A stretch of 64,000 nt of DNA from Streptomyces marinisediminis. Its GTDB lineage: Bacteria; Actinomycetota; Actinomycetes; Streptomycetales; Streptomycetaceae. The notes beneath the pieces were generated by a model. The model saw only the letters and a program-made list of their open reading frames with translations. It searched no databases and was not told where the DNA came from. Position 1 is the stretch's first letter. Each line of letters begins with the position of its first letter. Of this stretch, positions 35,126-44,411 are shown one piece after another. A program made the position numbers and the translations under genes. The stretch is taken from the NCBI RefSeq assembly GCF_026262575.1, contig NZ_JAPKFL010000001.1:310001-374000 (forward strand), written 5' to 3'.

Positions 35126-35656
35126 CTACGCCTCGCCCAGCAGGTACGCGTGCACCTCGCCCGCCGCCGCCACCGAGGCCAGCAGCCGGGCCAGCTCCGG
35201 CGGGGCCCCGGGCAGCGCCCGGGTGCGCGCCCGCGCCGTGCCGCGCTCGGCGTCCGCCAGCGCCCGCAGCGCGGCCCGCTCCTCGCCCGGCACCGGCACC
35301 GGCCCGGTGGGCGTGCGCGCCGGGTCGGCGCCCCGCGCGGTACCGGTGCCCCGCGCGGTACCGGTCGCCCGGTGGCCGCCGAAGGCGTCCAGGTGCCGGG
35401 TCACGTGCTCGCGCAGCGGCCCGAGCCGGTCGGCGAGCGCCGGATGCGTCGCGGCGGTCGCCCGGTAGCGCTCCAGCAGCGCGGCGCTCTGCCCGGCGGC
35501 CTCCCGGCGCAGCTCCGCCCCGCGTTCGACGGCGTCCCGCCGCGCGCGGCGCTCGGCCCCGTCGCCGGTGCAGCCCGCCAGCGCGCCGACGAGCGCGCCC
35601 GCGGCCCCGGCCGCCAGCACGGCGCGTCTGCGCGGCCGTCCGGACGGAAGGGACAT
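35126..35656 (-). CDS. Tat-type lipoprotein, partner of the DUF4439 protein
   Basis: This is a 176-residue protein with signal SGRPRRRAVLAAGAAGALVG and lipobox LAGC. The twin arginine followed by hydrophobic residues suggests Tat export. The mature part is helical (ELRREAAGQSAALLERYRAT, LREHVTRHLDAFGGH) with a short duplicated GTARGTGTARG segment created by an 18-base tandem repeat near 35336-35370. Function unknown. ATG 35656 is preferred; GTG 35668 would add four residues. First gene of a two-gene unit with the DUF4439 gene. Confidence 0.78.
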   Translation of the reverse strand: MSLPSGRPRRRAVLAAGAAGALVGALAGCTGDGAERRARRDAVERGAELRREAAGQSAALLERYRATAATHPALADRLGPLREHVTRHLDAFGGHRATGTARGTGTARGADPARTPTGPVPVPGEERAALRALADAERGTARARTRALPGAPPELARLLASVAAAGEVHAYLLGEA

Positions 35657-35857
35657 CACGCACCCCACAGGCAGTACGGTCGGCTAAAGGAGCGGCACCA
35701 GAACAGGTGATCACCCGCCCGGTGAGCGTACCCGGCGCGGCCGGGGCCGGCCTCCGGCCGGTCCGCCGCCGTCCGCTTGCGGCACCCGACCGGGCGGCCC
35801 GGTGCACCCGAGCGGCGGCGGCGGCCCGCGCGGGTCGGCTCGGTCGGCGCGAGGCGC

Positions 35858-35863
35858 TAGGCT
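35858..35863 (+). promoter_or_regulatory. -10-like box of the rimP-nusA operon
   Basis: TAGGCT at 35858-35863, about 80 bases before rimP, is a typical actinobacterial -10 hexamer. The upstream 35 region has no clear consensus. Confidence 0.4.
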
Positions 35864-35945
35864 GTCCACGGTCCTGCCCGAGACGTGCGCACCGCCGCCG
35901 TCTCCACCGCCCGACAACAGCACACGCGGCCGAGGAGTCACCCGG

Positions 35946-36464
35946 ATGAGCACCACCCAGAACGACCGGCTGCGCGGGCTGCTGGAACCGCTCGTCACCG
36001 AGCGCGGGCTGGACCTGGAGGAGCTGACCGTCACCCCCGCCGGGAAGCGCCGCGTGCTCAAGGTCGTCGTCGACTCCGACGACGGCGTGGAGCTGGACGC
36101 CTGCGCCGAGCTGAGCCGGGCCTGCTCCGCGGTGCTGGACGAGCACGACGCGATGGGCGCCGCCCCCTACGTGCTGGAAGTCACCTCGCCGGGAGCCGAC
36201 CGGCCGCTGACCGAGCCGCGGCACTACCGCCGCGCCGTCGGCCGCCTGCTCGCCCTGCGGCTGCACCAGGGCGGTGACCTCACCGCCCGCCTGCTGGCCG
36301 TGGACGACGCCGGGCTGGACCTGGAGGTGCCCGGCGTCAAGGGCCGCAAGCCCACCGGCCGGCGGGTGGAGTTCGGCGAGATCGCCCGCGCCAGGGTCGA
36401 GATCGAGTTCAACCGCCCGGGCAAGAAGACCGACGCTGACAACGAGAACGAGGAGGAGGCGTAG
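35946..36464 (+). CDS. rimP: Ribosome maturation factor RimP
   Basis: 172-residue 30S subunit assembly factor. It has the N-terminal alpha/beta domain ([54 protein letters not shown]) and a C-terminal SH3-like domain ([20 protein letters not shown]). AGGAG lies nine bases before ATG 35946. It is first in the rimP-nusA operon; its stop is two bases before the nusA GTG, and nusA's ribosome site lies inside its acidic tail codons. Confidence 0.96.
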   Translation: MSTTQNDRLRGLLEPLVTERGLDLEELTVTPAGKRRVLKVVVDSDDGVELDACAELSRACSAVLDEHDAMGAAPYVLEVTSPGADRPLTEPRHYRRAVGRLLALRLHQGGDLTARLLAVDDAGLDLEVPGVKGRKPTGRRVEFGEIARARVEIEFNRPGKKTDADNENEEEA

Positions 36465-36466
36465 CC

Positions 36467-37465
36467 GTGGACATCGACATGAGCGCCCTGCGGGGACTCG
36501 TCCGAGAGAAGGAGATCTCCTTCGACCTGCTGGTCGAGGCGATCGAGGCCGCGCTCCTCATCGCCTACCACCGCACCGAGGGCAGCCGCCGGCACGCCCG
36601 CGTGAAGCTGGACCGCTCCAGCGGCCACGTCACGGTGTGGGCCACCGAGAACCCGGCCGACCTGGCCGACGGCCAGGAACCGCGTGAGTTCGACGACACC
36701 CCCAGCGGCTTCGGCCGCATCGCCGCGACGACGGCCAAGCAGGTCATCCTGCAGCGGCTGCGGGACGCCGAGGAGGAGCTGACGTTCGGCGAGTACGCGG
36801 GCCGGGAGGGCGACATCGTCACCGGCGTCGTCCAGCAGGGCAAGGACCCGAGGAACGTCCTGGTCGACATCGGGAAGATGGAGGCCATCCTGCCGCCCCA
36901 GGAGCAGGTGCCGGGGGAGGACTACCGCCACGGCGCCCGGCTGCGCTCCTACGTGGTGCGGGTCGCCAAGGGGGTGCGCGGCGCGTCCGTGACCCTCTCG
37001 CGCACCCATCCCAACCTGGTCCGCAAGCTGTTCGCGCTGGAGGTCCCGGAGATCGCGGACGGTTCGGTCGAGATCGCCGCCGTCGCCCGGGAGGCCGGCC
37101 ACCGCACGAAGATCGCGGTCCGCTCCACCCGGTCCGGGCTCAACGCCAAGGGCGCGTGCATCGGTCCGATGGGGGGCCGGGTGCGCAACGTCATGGCAGA
37201 GCTGAACGGCGAGAAGATCGACATCGTCGACTGGTCGGACGACCCGGCGGAGCTGGTGGCCAACGCGCTCTCCCCGGCCCGGGTGAGCAAGGTGGAGGTC
37301 GTCGACGAGGACGCGCGCTCGGCCCGCGTCACCGTGCCCGACTACCAGCTCTCCCTGGCCATCGGCAAGGAGGGCCAGAACGCCCGGCTCGCCGCCCGGC
37401 TCACCGGCTGGCGCATCGACATCCGGCCCGACACCTCGGCCGAGGACGAGGCCGGGACGGCCTGA
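36467..37465 (+). CDS. nusA: Transcription termination/antitermination factor NusA
   Basis: 332-residue protein that binds RNA polymerase and nascent RNA. Domain order is the N-terminal RNAP-binding domain (about 1-125), S1 domain ([20 protein letters not shown]), KH1 ([20 protein letters not shown]) and KH2 ([20 protein letters not shown]). It ends after KH2, the short actinobacterial form without acidic repeats. GGAGGAGG overlapping the rimP stop region drives GTG 36467. Confidence 0.97.
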   Translation: MDIDMSALRGLVREKEISFDLLVEAIEAALLIAYHRTEGSRRHARVKLDRSSGHVTVWATENPADLADGQEPREFDDTPSGFGRIAATTAKQVILQRLRDAEEELTFGEYAGREGDIVTGVVQQGKDPRNVLVDIGKMEAILPPQEQVPGEDYRHGARLRSYVVRVAKGVRGASVTLSRTHPNLVRKLFALEVPEIADGSVEIAAVAREAGHRTKIAVRSTRSGLNAKGACIGPMGGRVRNVMAELNGEKIDIVDWSDDPAELVANALSPARVSKVEVVDEDARSARVTVPDYQLSLAIGKEGQNARLAARLTGWRIDIRPDTSAEDEAGTA

Positions 37466-37732
37466 GCGATCGGCGGCCCGGAGCCGGGGGCCGGGGCGGA
37501 AGCAGGGGCGGCGAGCCGGGGAACCGGGCGGCCCGGAACCGGAGGCCCGGTTGCGAGGCGCCCGGTGCCGGACGCAAGCGGTCCGCCGCCGCGTGCGGCG
37601 GCCACCGCGGTGTGGCCCCGGACACCGTCCGGAGCACCGCGCGACACAGCGGCCGACGGCCCCGAGCCGGACGGCGACGCCGCGGTTACCCCCCGCCAGG
37701 GGAATGACCGCACAGGGAGGTAGACTTAACCA

Positions 37733-38023
37733 GTGTCTGGCCGGACGCGTGCCCGAGCCTGCCCCGAACGCACCTGCGTGGGGTGCAGGGAACGCTCGGC
37801 CAAGGCCGATCTGCTGCGTGTGGTGATGATCGAGGGTGAGTGCGTCCCCGATCTTCGCGGTACGCTGCCCGGCCGGGGTGCGTACGTGCACCCCAGCCTT
37901 GCCTGCTTCGACCAGGCGGTCCGCCGCCGGGCGTTCGTGCGGGCCTTCCGCCTGAAGGGAGGCCGCGCCGGGGCGCTCGGTACGGACCGACTGCGTCGGC
38001 GCGTGCAGCAGGCGCAACCGTAA
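37733..38023 (+). CDS. ylxR: YlxR family RNA-binding protein
   Basis: 96-residue basic protein with the family signature CPERTCVGCRERSAKADLLR and GRGAYVHPSLACF. YlxR binds RNA and sits between nusA and infB in most bacteria; it has been linked to RNase P and regulation in other species. GGGAGG is 12 bases before GTG 37733. A 267-base gap separates it from nusA, so it may have a separate promoter; TAGACT at 37721-37726 is the best -10 candidate but overlaps the ribosome-site region. Confidence 0.93.
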   Translation: MSGRTRARACPERTCVGCRERSAKADLLRVVMIEGECVPDLRGTLPGRGAYVHPSLACFDQAVRRRAFVRAFRLKGGRAGALGTDRLRRRVQQAQP

Positions 38024-38093
38024 GAAGACCCGCACGCCCGCCCAGGGCTGCGGGACGAGGTACCTCGCGAGTCGGAAGTAGGTCGAGATTGCG

Positions 38094-38139
38094 ATGAGCA
38101 CTCGATGAGTACGCGATGAGTACGCCCATGTACAAGTAG
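38094..38139 (+). promoter_or_regulatory. Chain of three overlapping micro-ORFs in the infB leader
   Basis: An 11-base repeat (CGATGAGYACK) makes three start codons at 38094, 38105 and 38116. The first two frames encode MSTR and the third MSTPMYK. Each of the first two stops overlaps the next start as ATGA, so a ribosome could move from one to the next; the last stop (38137-38139) is 43 bases before the infB GTG. GGAAGTAGGT (38074-38083) could load ribosomes onto the first. This could be translational control of IF2, or simply a repeated protein-binding site. It is in the leader, not in ylxR. Confidence 0.55.
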
Positions 38140-38143
38140 CGAA

Positions 38144-38168
38144 GGTCCGGCGGCGCCCACCCCGGACC
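38144..38168 (+). promoter_or_regulatory. Small hairpin just upstream of the infB ribosome site
   Basis: GGTCCGG (38144-38150) can pair with CCGGACC (38162-38168), leaving an 11-base loop. It ends four bases before AAGGAG (38173-38178), so folding could affect access to the ribosome-binding site of infB. Confidence 0.5.
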
Positions 38169-38182
38169 GTCTAAGGAGCGAA

Positions 38183-41100
38183 GTGGCTAAGGTCCGGGTA
38201 TACGAGCTCGCCAAGGAGCTTGGAGTCGAGAGCAAGGTCGTCATGGCCAAACTCCAGGAACTCGGTGAATTCGTCCGTTCGGCGTCCTCGACGATCGAGG
38301 CACCGGTCGTGCGCAAGCTGACCGACGCGTTCGACGCGTCCGGTGGCGGCGCCAAGAAGTCGAAGCCCGCCGCCAAGCCGGCGGCACCCCAGAAGTCCAC
38401 CGCACCCAAGCCGGGTGCGCCCAAGCCGGGGGCGACCGCCCGTCCGGCCGCCCCGAAGCCGGGCGCGCCGCGCCCGTCCGGTGCCCCCAAGCCGGGCCCC
38501 GAGGCCCCCCGCCCGGGCGGCGAGGCACCCAAGCCGGGCCCGGAGGCCCCCAAGCCGGGTCCCGAGGCTCCCAAGCCCGGGCCCGCGGCCCCCAAGGCGC
38601 CCGCGCCCGGCCCGGCGAGCACGGCCCGCCCCGGCGCGCCCAAGCCCGCGCCCTCGCGCCCCGAGTTCAGCGCGCCGCCCGCCGGCCAGCAGTCCGGGCC
38701 CAAGCCCGGCGGTGGCCGCCCCGGCGCGCCCAAGCCCGGCGCGCCCCGGCCCGCCGCGCCCGGTGGCAAGCCCGGTGGCCGCTCGTCCGGCCCGCGTCCG
38801 GGTAACAACCCCTTCACCTCCGGCAGCAACACCGGCATGGCCCGCCCGCAGGCCCCGCGGCCCGGCGGCGCGCCCAAGCCCGGTGGCCGTCCCGCTCCCG
38901 GCCCCGGTGGCGGTGGCCAGGCGGGCCCGCGTCCGCAGGCACCCGGCGGCGGTCGCGCCACTCCGGGCAACATGCCGCGTCCGCAGGGCGCTGGCGGCGG
39001 TCCCCGTCCCGGCGGCGGCCCCGGCGGTCCCCGTCCGAACCCGGGCATGATGCCGCAGCGTCCGGCCGCGGGCCCGCGTCCCGGTCCGGGCCGCGGCGGT
39101 CCCGGCGGGCGTCCCGGCGGTCCGGGCGGGCGTCCCGGCGGCGGCGGTCGTCCCGGTGGCGGCGGCGGCTTCGCCGGCCGTCCCGGTGGTGGCGGCGGCT
39201 TCGCCGGCCGTCCGGGCGGCGGTGGCCGTCCCGGCTTCGGCGGGCGTCCCGGCGGCCCCGGTGGCCGCGGTGGCACCCAGGGCGCGTTCGGCCGTCCCGG
39301 CGGGCCGGCGCGGCGCGGCCGCAAGTCGAAGCGGCAGCGGCGCCAGGAGTACGAGCAGATGCAGGCGCCGTCGGTCGGCGGCGTGATGCTGCCGCGCGGC
39401 AAGGGCGAGACCGTCCGGCTGTCGCGCGGTGCCTCCCTCACCGACTTCGCGGAGAAGATCAACGCCAACCCGGCGTCGCTCGTCCAGGTGATGTTCAACC
39501 TGGGTGAGATGGTCACCGCCACGCAGTCGGTCGCCGACGAGACGCTGCACCTGCTCGGCGAGGAGATGAACTACGTCGTCCAGATCGTCAGCCCGGAGGA
39601 GGAGGACCGCGAGCTGCTCGAGTCCTTCGACATCGAGTTCGGCGAGGACGAGGGCGGCGAGGAGGCACTCGCCTCCCGCCCGCCGGTGGTGACCGTCATG
39701 GGTCACGTCGACCACGGCAAGACCCGCCTGCTCGACGCGATCCGCAAGACGAACGTCATCGAGGGCGAGGCCGGAGGCATCACCCAGCACATCGGTGCCT
39801 ACCAGGCGGCGACGGAGGTCAACGGCGAGGAGCGCCGCATCACCTTCATCGACACCCCCGGTCACGAGGCGTTCACCGCCATGCGTGCCCGCGGTGCGAA
39901 GTCCACGGACATCGCGATCCTGGTCGTCGCCGCCAACGACGGCGTGATGCCGCAGACGATCGAGGCGCTCAACCACGCCAAGGCGGCCGAGGTGCCGATC
40001 GTCGTCGCGGTCAACAAGATCGACGTCGAGGGCGCCGACCCGACGAAGGTGCGCGGCCAGCTCACCGAGTACGGGCTCGTCGCCGAGGAGTACGGCGGCG
40101 ACACGATGTTCGTCGACATCTCCGCCAAGCAGGGCGAGAACATCGACGGCCTGCTGGAAGCCGTCGTGCTGACCGCCGACGCCGCCCTCGACCTGCGCGC
40201 CAACCCCGAGCAGGACGCCCAGGGCATCGCCATCGAGGCCCACCTCGACCGCGGCCGCGGTGCCGTGGCCACGGTGCTCGTCCAGCGCGGCACCCTGCGG
40301 GTGGGCGACACGATGGTCGCCGGCGACGCCTACGGCCGCGTGCGCGCCATGCTCGACGACAAGGGCAACAACATCCAGGAAGCCGGGCCCTCCATGCCCG
40401 CGCTCGTCCTGGGCCTGACCAACGTCCCCGGAGCGGGCGACAACTTCCTGGTGGTGGAAGAGGACCGCACGGCCCGCCAGATCGCCGAGAAGCGCGCCGC
40501 CCGCGAGCGCAACGCCGCGTTCGCCAAGCGCACCCGCCGGGTCTCCCTGGAGGACCTGGACAAGGTGCTCAAGGCGGGCGAGGTCCAGCAGCTCAACCTC
40601 ATCATCAAGGGCGACGCCTCCGGTTCGGTGGAAGCCCTGGAGTCGGCGCTGGTGCAGCTCGACGTGGGCGACGAGGTCGACATCCGGGTCCTGCACCGCG
40701 GCGTCGGCGCGGTCACGGAGTCCGACATCAACCTCGCCTCCGGGTCGGACGCCATCGTCATCGGCTTCAACGTCCGCGCCGAGGGGCGCGCGACGCAGAT
40801 GGCCGAGCGCGAGGGCGTCGACGTCCGCTACTACTCGGTCATCTACCAGGCGATCGAGGAGATCGAGGCGGCCCTGAAGGGCATGCTCAAGCCCGAGTAC
40901 GAGGAGGTCGAGCTCGGCACGGCGGAGATCCGCGAGATCTTCCGCAGCTCCAAGCTCGGCAACATCGCGGGTGTGCTCATCCGGTCCGGCGAGGTCAGGC
41001 GGAACACCAAGGCCCGCCTGCTGCGCGACGGCAAGGTGGTCGCGGAGAACCTCACCATCGAGGGCCTGCGCCGGTTCAAGGACGACGTCACCGAGATCCG

Positions 41101-41200
41101 CGAGGGCTTCGAGGGCGGTATCAACCTCGGCAGCTACAACGACATCAAGGTGGACGACGTCATCGCCACCTACGAGATGCGCGAGAAGCCCCGCGCCTGA
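38183..41200 (+). CDS. infB: Translation initiation factor IF-2
   Basis: 1005-residue GTPase that places initiator tRNA on the ribosome. IF2_N motifs ([20 protein letters not shown]) open the protein. A Gly/Pro/Arg/Lys-rich disordered stretch of about 350 residues follows, rich in KPG, RPG and GGG repeats. The GTPase domain has G1 GHVDHGKT at about 510, G3 DTPGHEAF and G4 NKID. Domains II-IV follow, with [20 protein letters not shown] and [14 protein letters not shown] near the end. The length and long linker are normal for Streptomyces. AAGGAG lies four bases before GTG 38183; the leader carries the micro-ORF chain and hairpin described separately. Confidence 0.97.
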   Translation: MAKVRVYELAKELGVESKVVMAKLQELGEFVRSASSTIEAPVVRKLTDAFDASGGGAKKSKPAAKPAAPQKSTAPKPGAPKPGATARPAAPKPGAPRPSGAPKPGPEAPRPGGEAPKPGPEAPKPGPEAPKPGPAAPKAPAPGPASTARPGAPKPAPSRPEFSAPPAGQQSGPKPGGGRPGAPKPGAPRPAAPGGKPGGRSSGPRPGNNPFTSGSNTGMARPQAPRPGGAPKPGGRPAPGPGGGGQAGPRPQAPGGGRATPGNMPRPQGAGGGPRPGGGPGGPRPNPGMMPQRPAAGPRPGPGRGGPGGRPGGPGGRPGGGGRPGGGGGFAGRPGGGGGFAGRPGGGGRPGFGGRPGGPGGRGGTQGAFGRPGGPARRGRKSKRQRRQEYEQMQAPSVGGVMLPRGKGETVRLSRGASLTDFAEKINANPASLVQVMFNLGEMVTATQSVADETLHLLGEEMNYVVQIVSPEEEDRELLESFDIEFGEDEGGEEALASRPPVVTVMGHVDHGKTRLLDAIRKTNVIEGEAGGITQHIGAYQAATEVNGEERRITFIDTPGHEAFTAMRARGAKSTDIAILVVAANDGVMPQTIEALNHAKAAEVPIVVAVNKIDVEGADPTKVRGQLTEYGLVAEEYGGDTMFVDISAKQGENIDGLLEAVVLTADAALDLRANPEQDAQGIAIEAHLDRGRGAVATVLVQRGTLRVGDTMVAGDAYGRVRAMLDDKGNNIQEAGPSMPALVLGLTNVPGAGDNFLVVEEDRTARQIAEKRAARERNAAFAKRTRRVSLEDLDKVLKAGEVQQLNLIIKGDASGSVEALESALVQLDVGDEVDIRVLHRGVGAVTESDINLASGSDAIVIGFNVRAEGRATQMAEREGVDVRYYSVIYQAIEEIEAALKGMLKPEYEEVELGTAEIREIFRSSKLGNIAGVLIRSGEVRRNTKARLLRDGKVVAENLTIEGLRRFKDDVTEIREGFEGGINLGSYNDIKVDDVIATYEMREKPRA

Positions 41201-41396
41201 CGCACCGCGCCCCGTGCGCACGCGTCCGACGCGGCGGTGACCCGGCCCGGGGCGGGCCCGTCGAGCGACACGCTCGGCGCGGCCCGTCCCGGGCCCACCG
41301 CTGCCCTCCGTACCCCGCCCGGGGCCCGCCGAGGTCCGCTTATACGCGTCGAAGCGGGACCCCGGGTGCGTGTACGGTTTCAGTGTTCAGCACGGA

Positions 41397-41410
41397 CCGT
41401 TGACCAACGG
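41397..41410 (+). promoter_or_regulatory. Perfect 14-bp palindrome upstream of ylxP
   Basis: CCGTTGACCAACGG has six-base perfect arms around two bases. It lies 34 bases before the DUF503 start, in a 240-base leader that follows infB. An operator or RNA hairpin is possible; no known consensus is recognised. Confidence 0.4.
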
Positions 41411-41444
41411 ATGAGGCCTCACGGGTCGGCTTGACCCGCACCGC

Positions 41445-41741
41445 ATGTATGTAGGGACGCTGTCCTTCGACCTGCTGCTCGGCGACGTGCGCTCGCTGAA
41501 GCAGAAGCGCTCCGTCGTCCGCCCGATCGTCGCCGAGCTGCAGCGCAAGCACGCCGTCAGCGTCGCGGAGGTCGGCGGACAGGACCTCCTGCGCCGGGCC
41601 CGCATCGGCCTCGCGGTCGTCTCCGGCGACGCGGGCCACGCCGGCGACGTCCTGGACCGCTGCGAGCGGCTGGTCGCCGCCCGCCCCGAGGTGGAGCTGC
41701 TGTCCGTACGGCGGCGGTTCCACGGCGAGGACGACGCCTAG
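41445..41741 (+). CDS. ylxP: DUF503/YlxP family protein
   Basis: 98-residue protein ([20 protein letters not shown], then [20 protein letters not shown] and the C-terminal [15 protein letters not shown]) matching YlxP, a small conserved protein of the infB-rbfA region with a role in ribosome or RNA biology in other bacteria. No strong ribosome site precedes ATG 41445. It precedes rbfA by 91 bases and is probably co-transcribed with it. Confidence 0.92.
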   Translation: MYVGTLSFDLLLGDVRSLKQKRSVVRPIVAELQRKHAVSVAEVGGQDLLRRARIGLAVVSGDAGHAGDVLDRCERLVAARPEVELLSVRRRFHGEDDA

Positions 41742-41832
41742 CCGACCCGGCTCCGGCGGCCCGCGCGCAGCGGTGCGGCCCCCGCCACCGGCCCCCACCC
41801 CGACCCCTGACCGGAACGGAAAGAGTGATCAC

Positions 41833-42294
41833 ATGACCGACACCGCGCGGGCACGCAAGCTGGCTGACCGCATCCGGGTCGTCGTCGCCGAGACGTTGCA
41901 GCGGCGGATCAAGGACCCGCGGCTCGGCTATGTCACGATCACCGACACCCGGGTCACCGGAGACCTGCGGGAAGCCACCGTCTTCTACACCGTCTACGGG
42001 GACGACGACGACCGCACCGCCTCCGCCGCGGCGCTGGAGTCCGCCAAGGGCGTCCTGCGCTCGGAGGTCGGCCGGCAGACCGGGGTGCGCTTCACCCCGA
42101 GCCTGACCTTCGTCCCCGACGCGCTCCCGGAGAACGCGCGCACCATCGACGACCTCCTGGCCCGGGCCCGCGAGTCCGACGCCCAACTGCGCGCCAACGC
42201 CTCCGGGGCCTCCTACGCGGCCGGCGCCGACCCGTACCGCAAGCCCGCCGAGGCCGCCGAGGCCGACGAGGCCACCGACGGCGAGGACGCCTGA
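41833..42294 (+). CDS. rbfA: Ribosome-binding factor A
   Basis: 153-residue 30S maturation factor with a KH-like fold: [55 protein letters not shown]. An acidic Ala-rich tail ([14 protein letters not shown]) extends past the fold, as in actinobacteria. ATG 41833 follows GGAAAGAG at about seven bases. The truB GTG begins two bases after its stop. Confidence 0.96.
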   Translation: MTDTARARKLADRIRVVVAETLQRRIKDPRLGYVTITDTRVTGDLREATVFYTVYGDDDDRTASAAALESAKGVLRSEVGRQTGVRFTPSLTFVPDALPENARTIDDLLARARESDAQLRANASGASYAAGADPYRKPAEAAEADEATDGEDA

Positions 42295-42296
42295 CC

Positions 42297-43223
42297 GTGA
42301 CCGACACCCCGCAGCAGCCCAGCAGTGGCGCGCGCCCCGCGCCACCGGACGGGCTCGTCGTCGTCGACAAGCCCGCCGGCTTCACCTCCCACGACGTCGT
42401 CGCCAAGATGCGCGGCATCGCCCGCACCCGCCGCGTCGGCCACGCCGGGACGCTGGACCCGATGGCCACCGGCGTCCTCGTCCTCGGTCTGGGCAAGGCC
42501 ACGCGCCTGCTCGGCCACCTCGCGCTCACCGAGAAGGAGTACGTCGCCACCATCCGGCTCGGCCAGAGCACGGTGACCGACGACGCCGAGGGCGAGATCA
42601 CCGCAGCCACCGCCGCCGACGGCCTGACCCGCGCGGCGATCGACGCCGCCGTGGCCGGGCAGACCGGCACCATCCAGCAGGTGCCGTCCAAGGTCAGCGC
42701 CGTGAAGGTGGACGGCAAGCGCTCCTACGCCCGGGTCCGCGAGGGCGAGGAGGTGGAGCTGGCCGCCCGCTCGGTGACCATCTCCTCCTTCGTCGTCCAC
42801 AGCGTCGGCCACGAGCAGGCGGCCGACGGCACGCCGGTGCTCGACGTGCTGGTGTCCCTGGTCTGCTCCTCCGGCACCTACGTACGCGCCATCGCCCGCG
42901 ACATCGGCGCGGGCCTCGGCGTCGGCGGCCACCTGACCGCGCTGCGCCGCACCCGGGTCGGGCCGTACGCCGTCGGCGCCGCGCGCACGCTGGACCAGCT
43001 CCAGGAGTCGCTGGAGGTGCTCCCGCTCGGCGAGGCCGTCACCCGGGCCTTCCCGCGCTGGAACGTGGGCGAGCGGCAGGCCCGGCTCATCGGCAACGGG
43101 GTCCAGCTCGACATGCCCGAGCTGCCGCCCGGCCCCGTGGCCGTCTTCGGCCCCGGCGACCGCTTCCTGGCCCTCGTCGAAGAGCGCGGGGGACGGGCGA
43201 AGAGCCTGGCCGTCTTCGCCTGA
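42297..43223 (+). CDS. truB: tRNA pseudouridine(55) synthase TruB
   Basis: 308-residue enzyme that makes pseudouridine 55 in the T-loop of tRNAs. The catalytic Asp is Asp54 in GHAGTLDPMATGVL. KEYVATIRLGQSTVTDDAEG, QVPSKVSAVKVDGKRSYARV and SGTYVRAIARDIG are the conserved core. The C-terminus has a shortened PUA-like domain. It is translationally coupled to rbfA. Confidence 0.97.
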   Translation: MTDTPQQPSSGARPAPPDGLVVVDKPAGFTSHDVVAKMRGIARTRRVGHAGTLDPMATGVLVLGLGKATRLLGHLALTEKEYVATIRLGQSTVTDDAEGEITAATAADGLTRAAIDAAVAGQTGTIQQVPSKVSAVKVDGKRSYARVREGEEVELAARSVTISSFVVHSVGHEQAADGTPVLDVLVSLVCSSGTYVRAIARDIGAGLGVGGHLTALRRTRVGPYAVGAARTLDQLQESLEVLPLGEAVTRAFPRWNVGERQARLIGNGVQLDMPELPPGPVAVFGPGDRFLALVEERGGRAKSLAVFA

Positions 43224-43389
43224 CCGCGTGCCGCCGGGGCTTCGCCGACCGCCGCGCCCCGGCCGGCCGGGGCCGCCCGGCCCGTGCCCGGGCGGCGGGC
43301 CGGTACGGCCGCATGGCACCCTTGGACCGAACGGTAACCACATCGACCCATCACATGCAGCATCGGCATGCGGCGAGGAGCGGGGCACA

Positions 43390-44337
43390 GTGCAGCGCTG
43401 GCGTGGCTTGGCGGACATCCCCGAGGACTGGGGGCGCAGCGTCGTCACCATCGGCTCGTACGACGGCGTCCACCGCGGACACCAGCTCATCATCGGCAAG
43501 ACCGTGGAGCGCGCCCGGGAACTGGGCGTACCGGCCGTCGTCGTCACCTTCGACCCCCATCCGCGCGAGGTGATCCGCCCCGGCAGCCACCCGCCGATGC
43601 TCGCCCCGCACCACCGCAGGGCCGAGCTCATGGCCGCGCTCGGCGTGGACGCGGTGCTCGTGCTGCCGTTCACCACCGAGTTCTCCCAGCTCCCGCCGGC
43701 CGAGTTCGTCGTCAAGGTGCTCGTCGACCGGCTGCACGCCCGCACCGTCGTCGAGGGCCCCAACTTCCGCTTCGGCCACCGAGCGGCCGGGGACGTGCGG
43801 CTGCTGGCCGAGCTGGGGGAGACCTACGACTACGACGTGCGGGTGGTGGACCTGTCCGCGCGCGGGGAGGCGGGCGGCGGCGAGCCGTTCTCCTCCAGCC
43901 TGGCCCGCCGCCTGGTGGGCGAGGGGGACGTCGCGGGCGCCGCGGAGGTGCTGGGGCGCCCGCACCGCGTGGAGGGCGTCGTCGTCCGCGGAGCGCAGCG
44001 CGGCCGCGAGCTGGGCTACCCCACGGCCAACGTCGAGACCCTGCCCTACACCGCCGTCCCGGCCGACGGCGTCTACGCGGGCTGGCTGGTCGTGGACGGC
44101 GCGCCGCTGCCCGCGGCGATCTCGGTGGGCACCAACCCGCAGTTCCACGGCGTCGACCGCACCGTGGAGGCCTACGCCCTCGACCGCGAGGACCTGGAGC
44201 TGTACGGCCGCCACGTCGCCGTCGACTTCCTGGCCTACCTGCGCGGCCAGGAGGTCTTCCCCGGTCTGGACGCCTTCCTGGCCCAGATGGCCCGCGACGT
44301 CGAGCAGTCGCGGCGGCTGACCGCCCCGGAGGCGTGA
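43390..44337 (+). CDS. ribF: Bifunctional riboflavin kinase/FAD synthetase
   Basis: 315-residue enzyme making FMN and then FAD from riboflavin. The N-terminal nucleotidyltransferase half has TIGSYDGVHRGHQ (HxGH), VVTFDPHPREV and EGPNFRFGHRAAGDV. The C-terminal flavokinase half has RRGRELGYPTAN-like (RGRELGYPTANVE), DGVYAGWLVVDG and GTNPQFHG. GTG 43390 has GAGGAG upstream. The 166-base gap after truB holds a GC-rich hairpin-like stretch and TTGGAC (43322-43327), a possible -35 box, so ribF may have its own promoter. Confidence 0.96.
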   Translation: MQRWRGLADIPEDWGRSVVTIGSYDGVHRGHQLIIGKTVERARELGVPAVVVTFDPHPREVIRPGSHPPMLAPHHRRAELMAALGVDAVLVLPFTTEFSQLPPAEFVVKVLVDRLHARTVVEGPNFRFGHRAAGDVRLLAELGETYDYDVRVVDLSARGEAGGGEPFSSSLARRLVGEGDVAGAAEVLGRPHRVEGVVVRGAQRGRELGYPTANVETLPYTAVPADGVYAGWLVVDGAPLPAAISVGTNPQFHGVDRTVEAYALDREDLELYGRHVAVDFLAYLRGQEVFPGLDAFLAQMARDVEQSRRLTAPEA

Positions 44338-44352
44338 GGCGCGCCTGAGCGG

Positions 44353-44395
44353 ACGCGTAGGGGGCACGGCCACACCGGTCGTGCCCCCTACGCGT
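44353..44395. terminator. Perfect 16-bp stem-loop, bidirectional terminator
   Basis: ACGCGTAGGGGGCACG (44353-44368) and CGTGCCCCCTACGCGT (44380-44395) pair perfectly with an 11-base loop between the convergent ribF and EspI-like genes. It separates the translation block from the ESX locus. Confidence 0.88.
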
Positions 44396-44411
44396 GTGCC
44401 CGTGCGGCGCG

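Noticed and set aside
38343..39320. The Gly/Pro repeats of infB as possible mobile or satellite DNA
   Set aside because: They are in frame, encode the well-known disordered linker of actinobacterial IF-2, and the protein has normal length.
38171..41221. A 1016-codon open frame on the minus strand opposite infB
   Set aside because: It mirrors the infB gene exactly, its product is Leu/Val/Asp/His-rich antisense composition, and infB is unmistakable; in GC-rich DNA the antisense frame stays open by codon bias.
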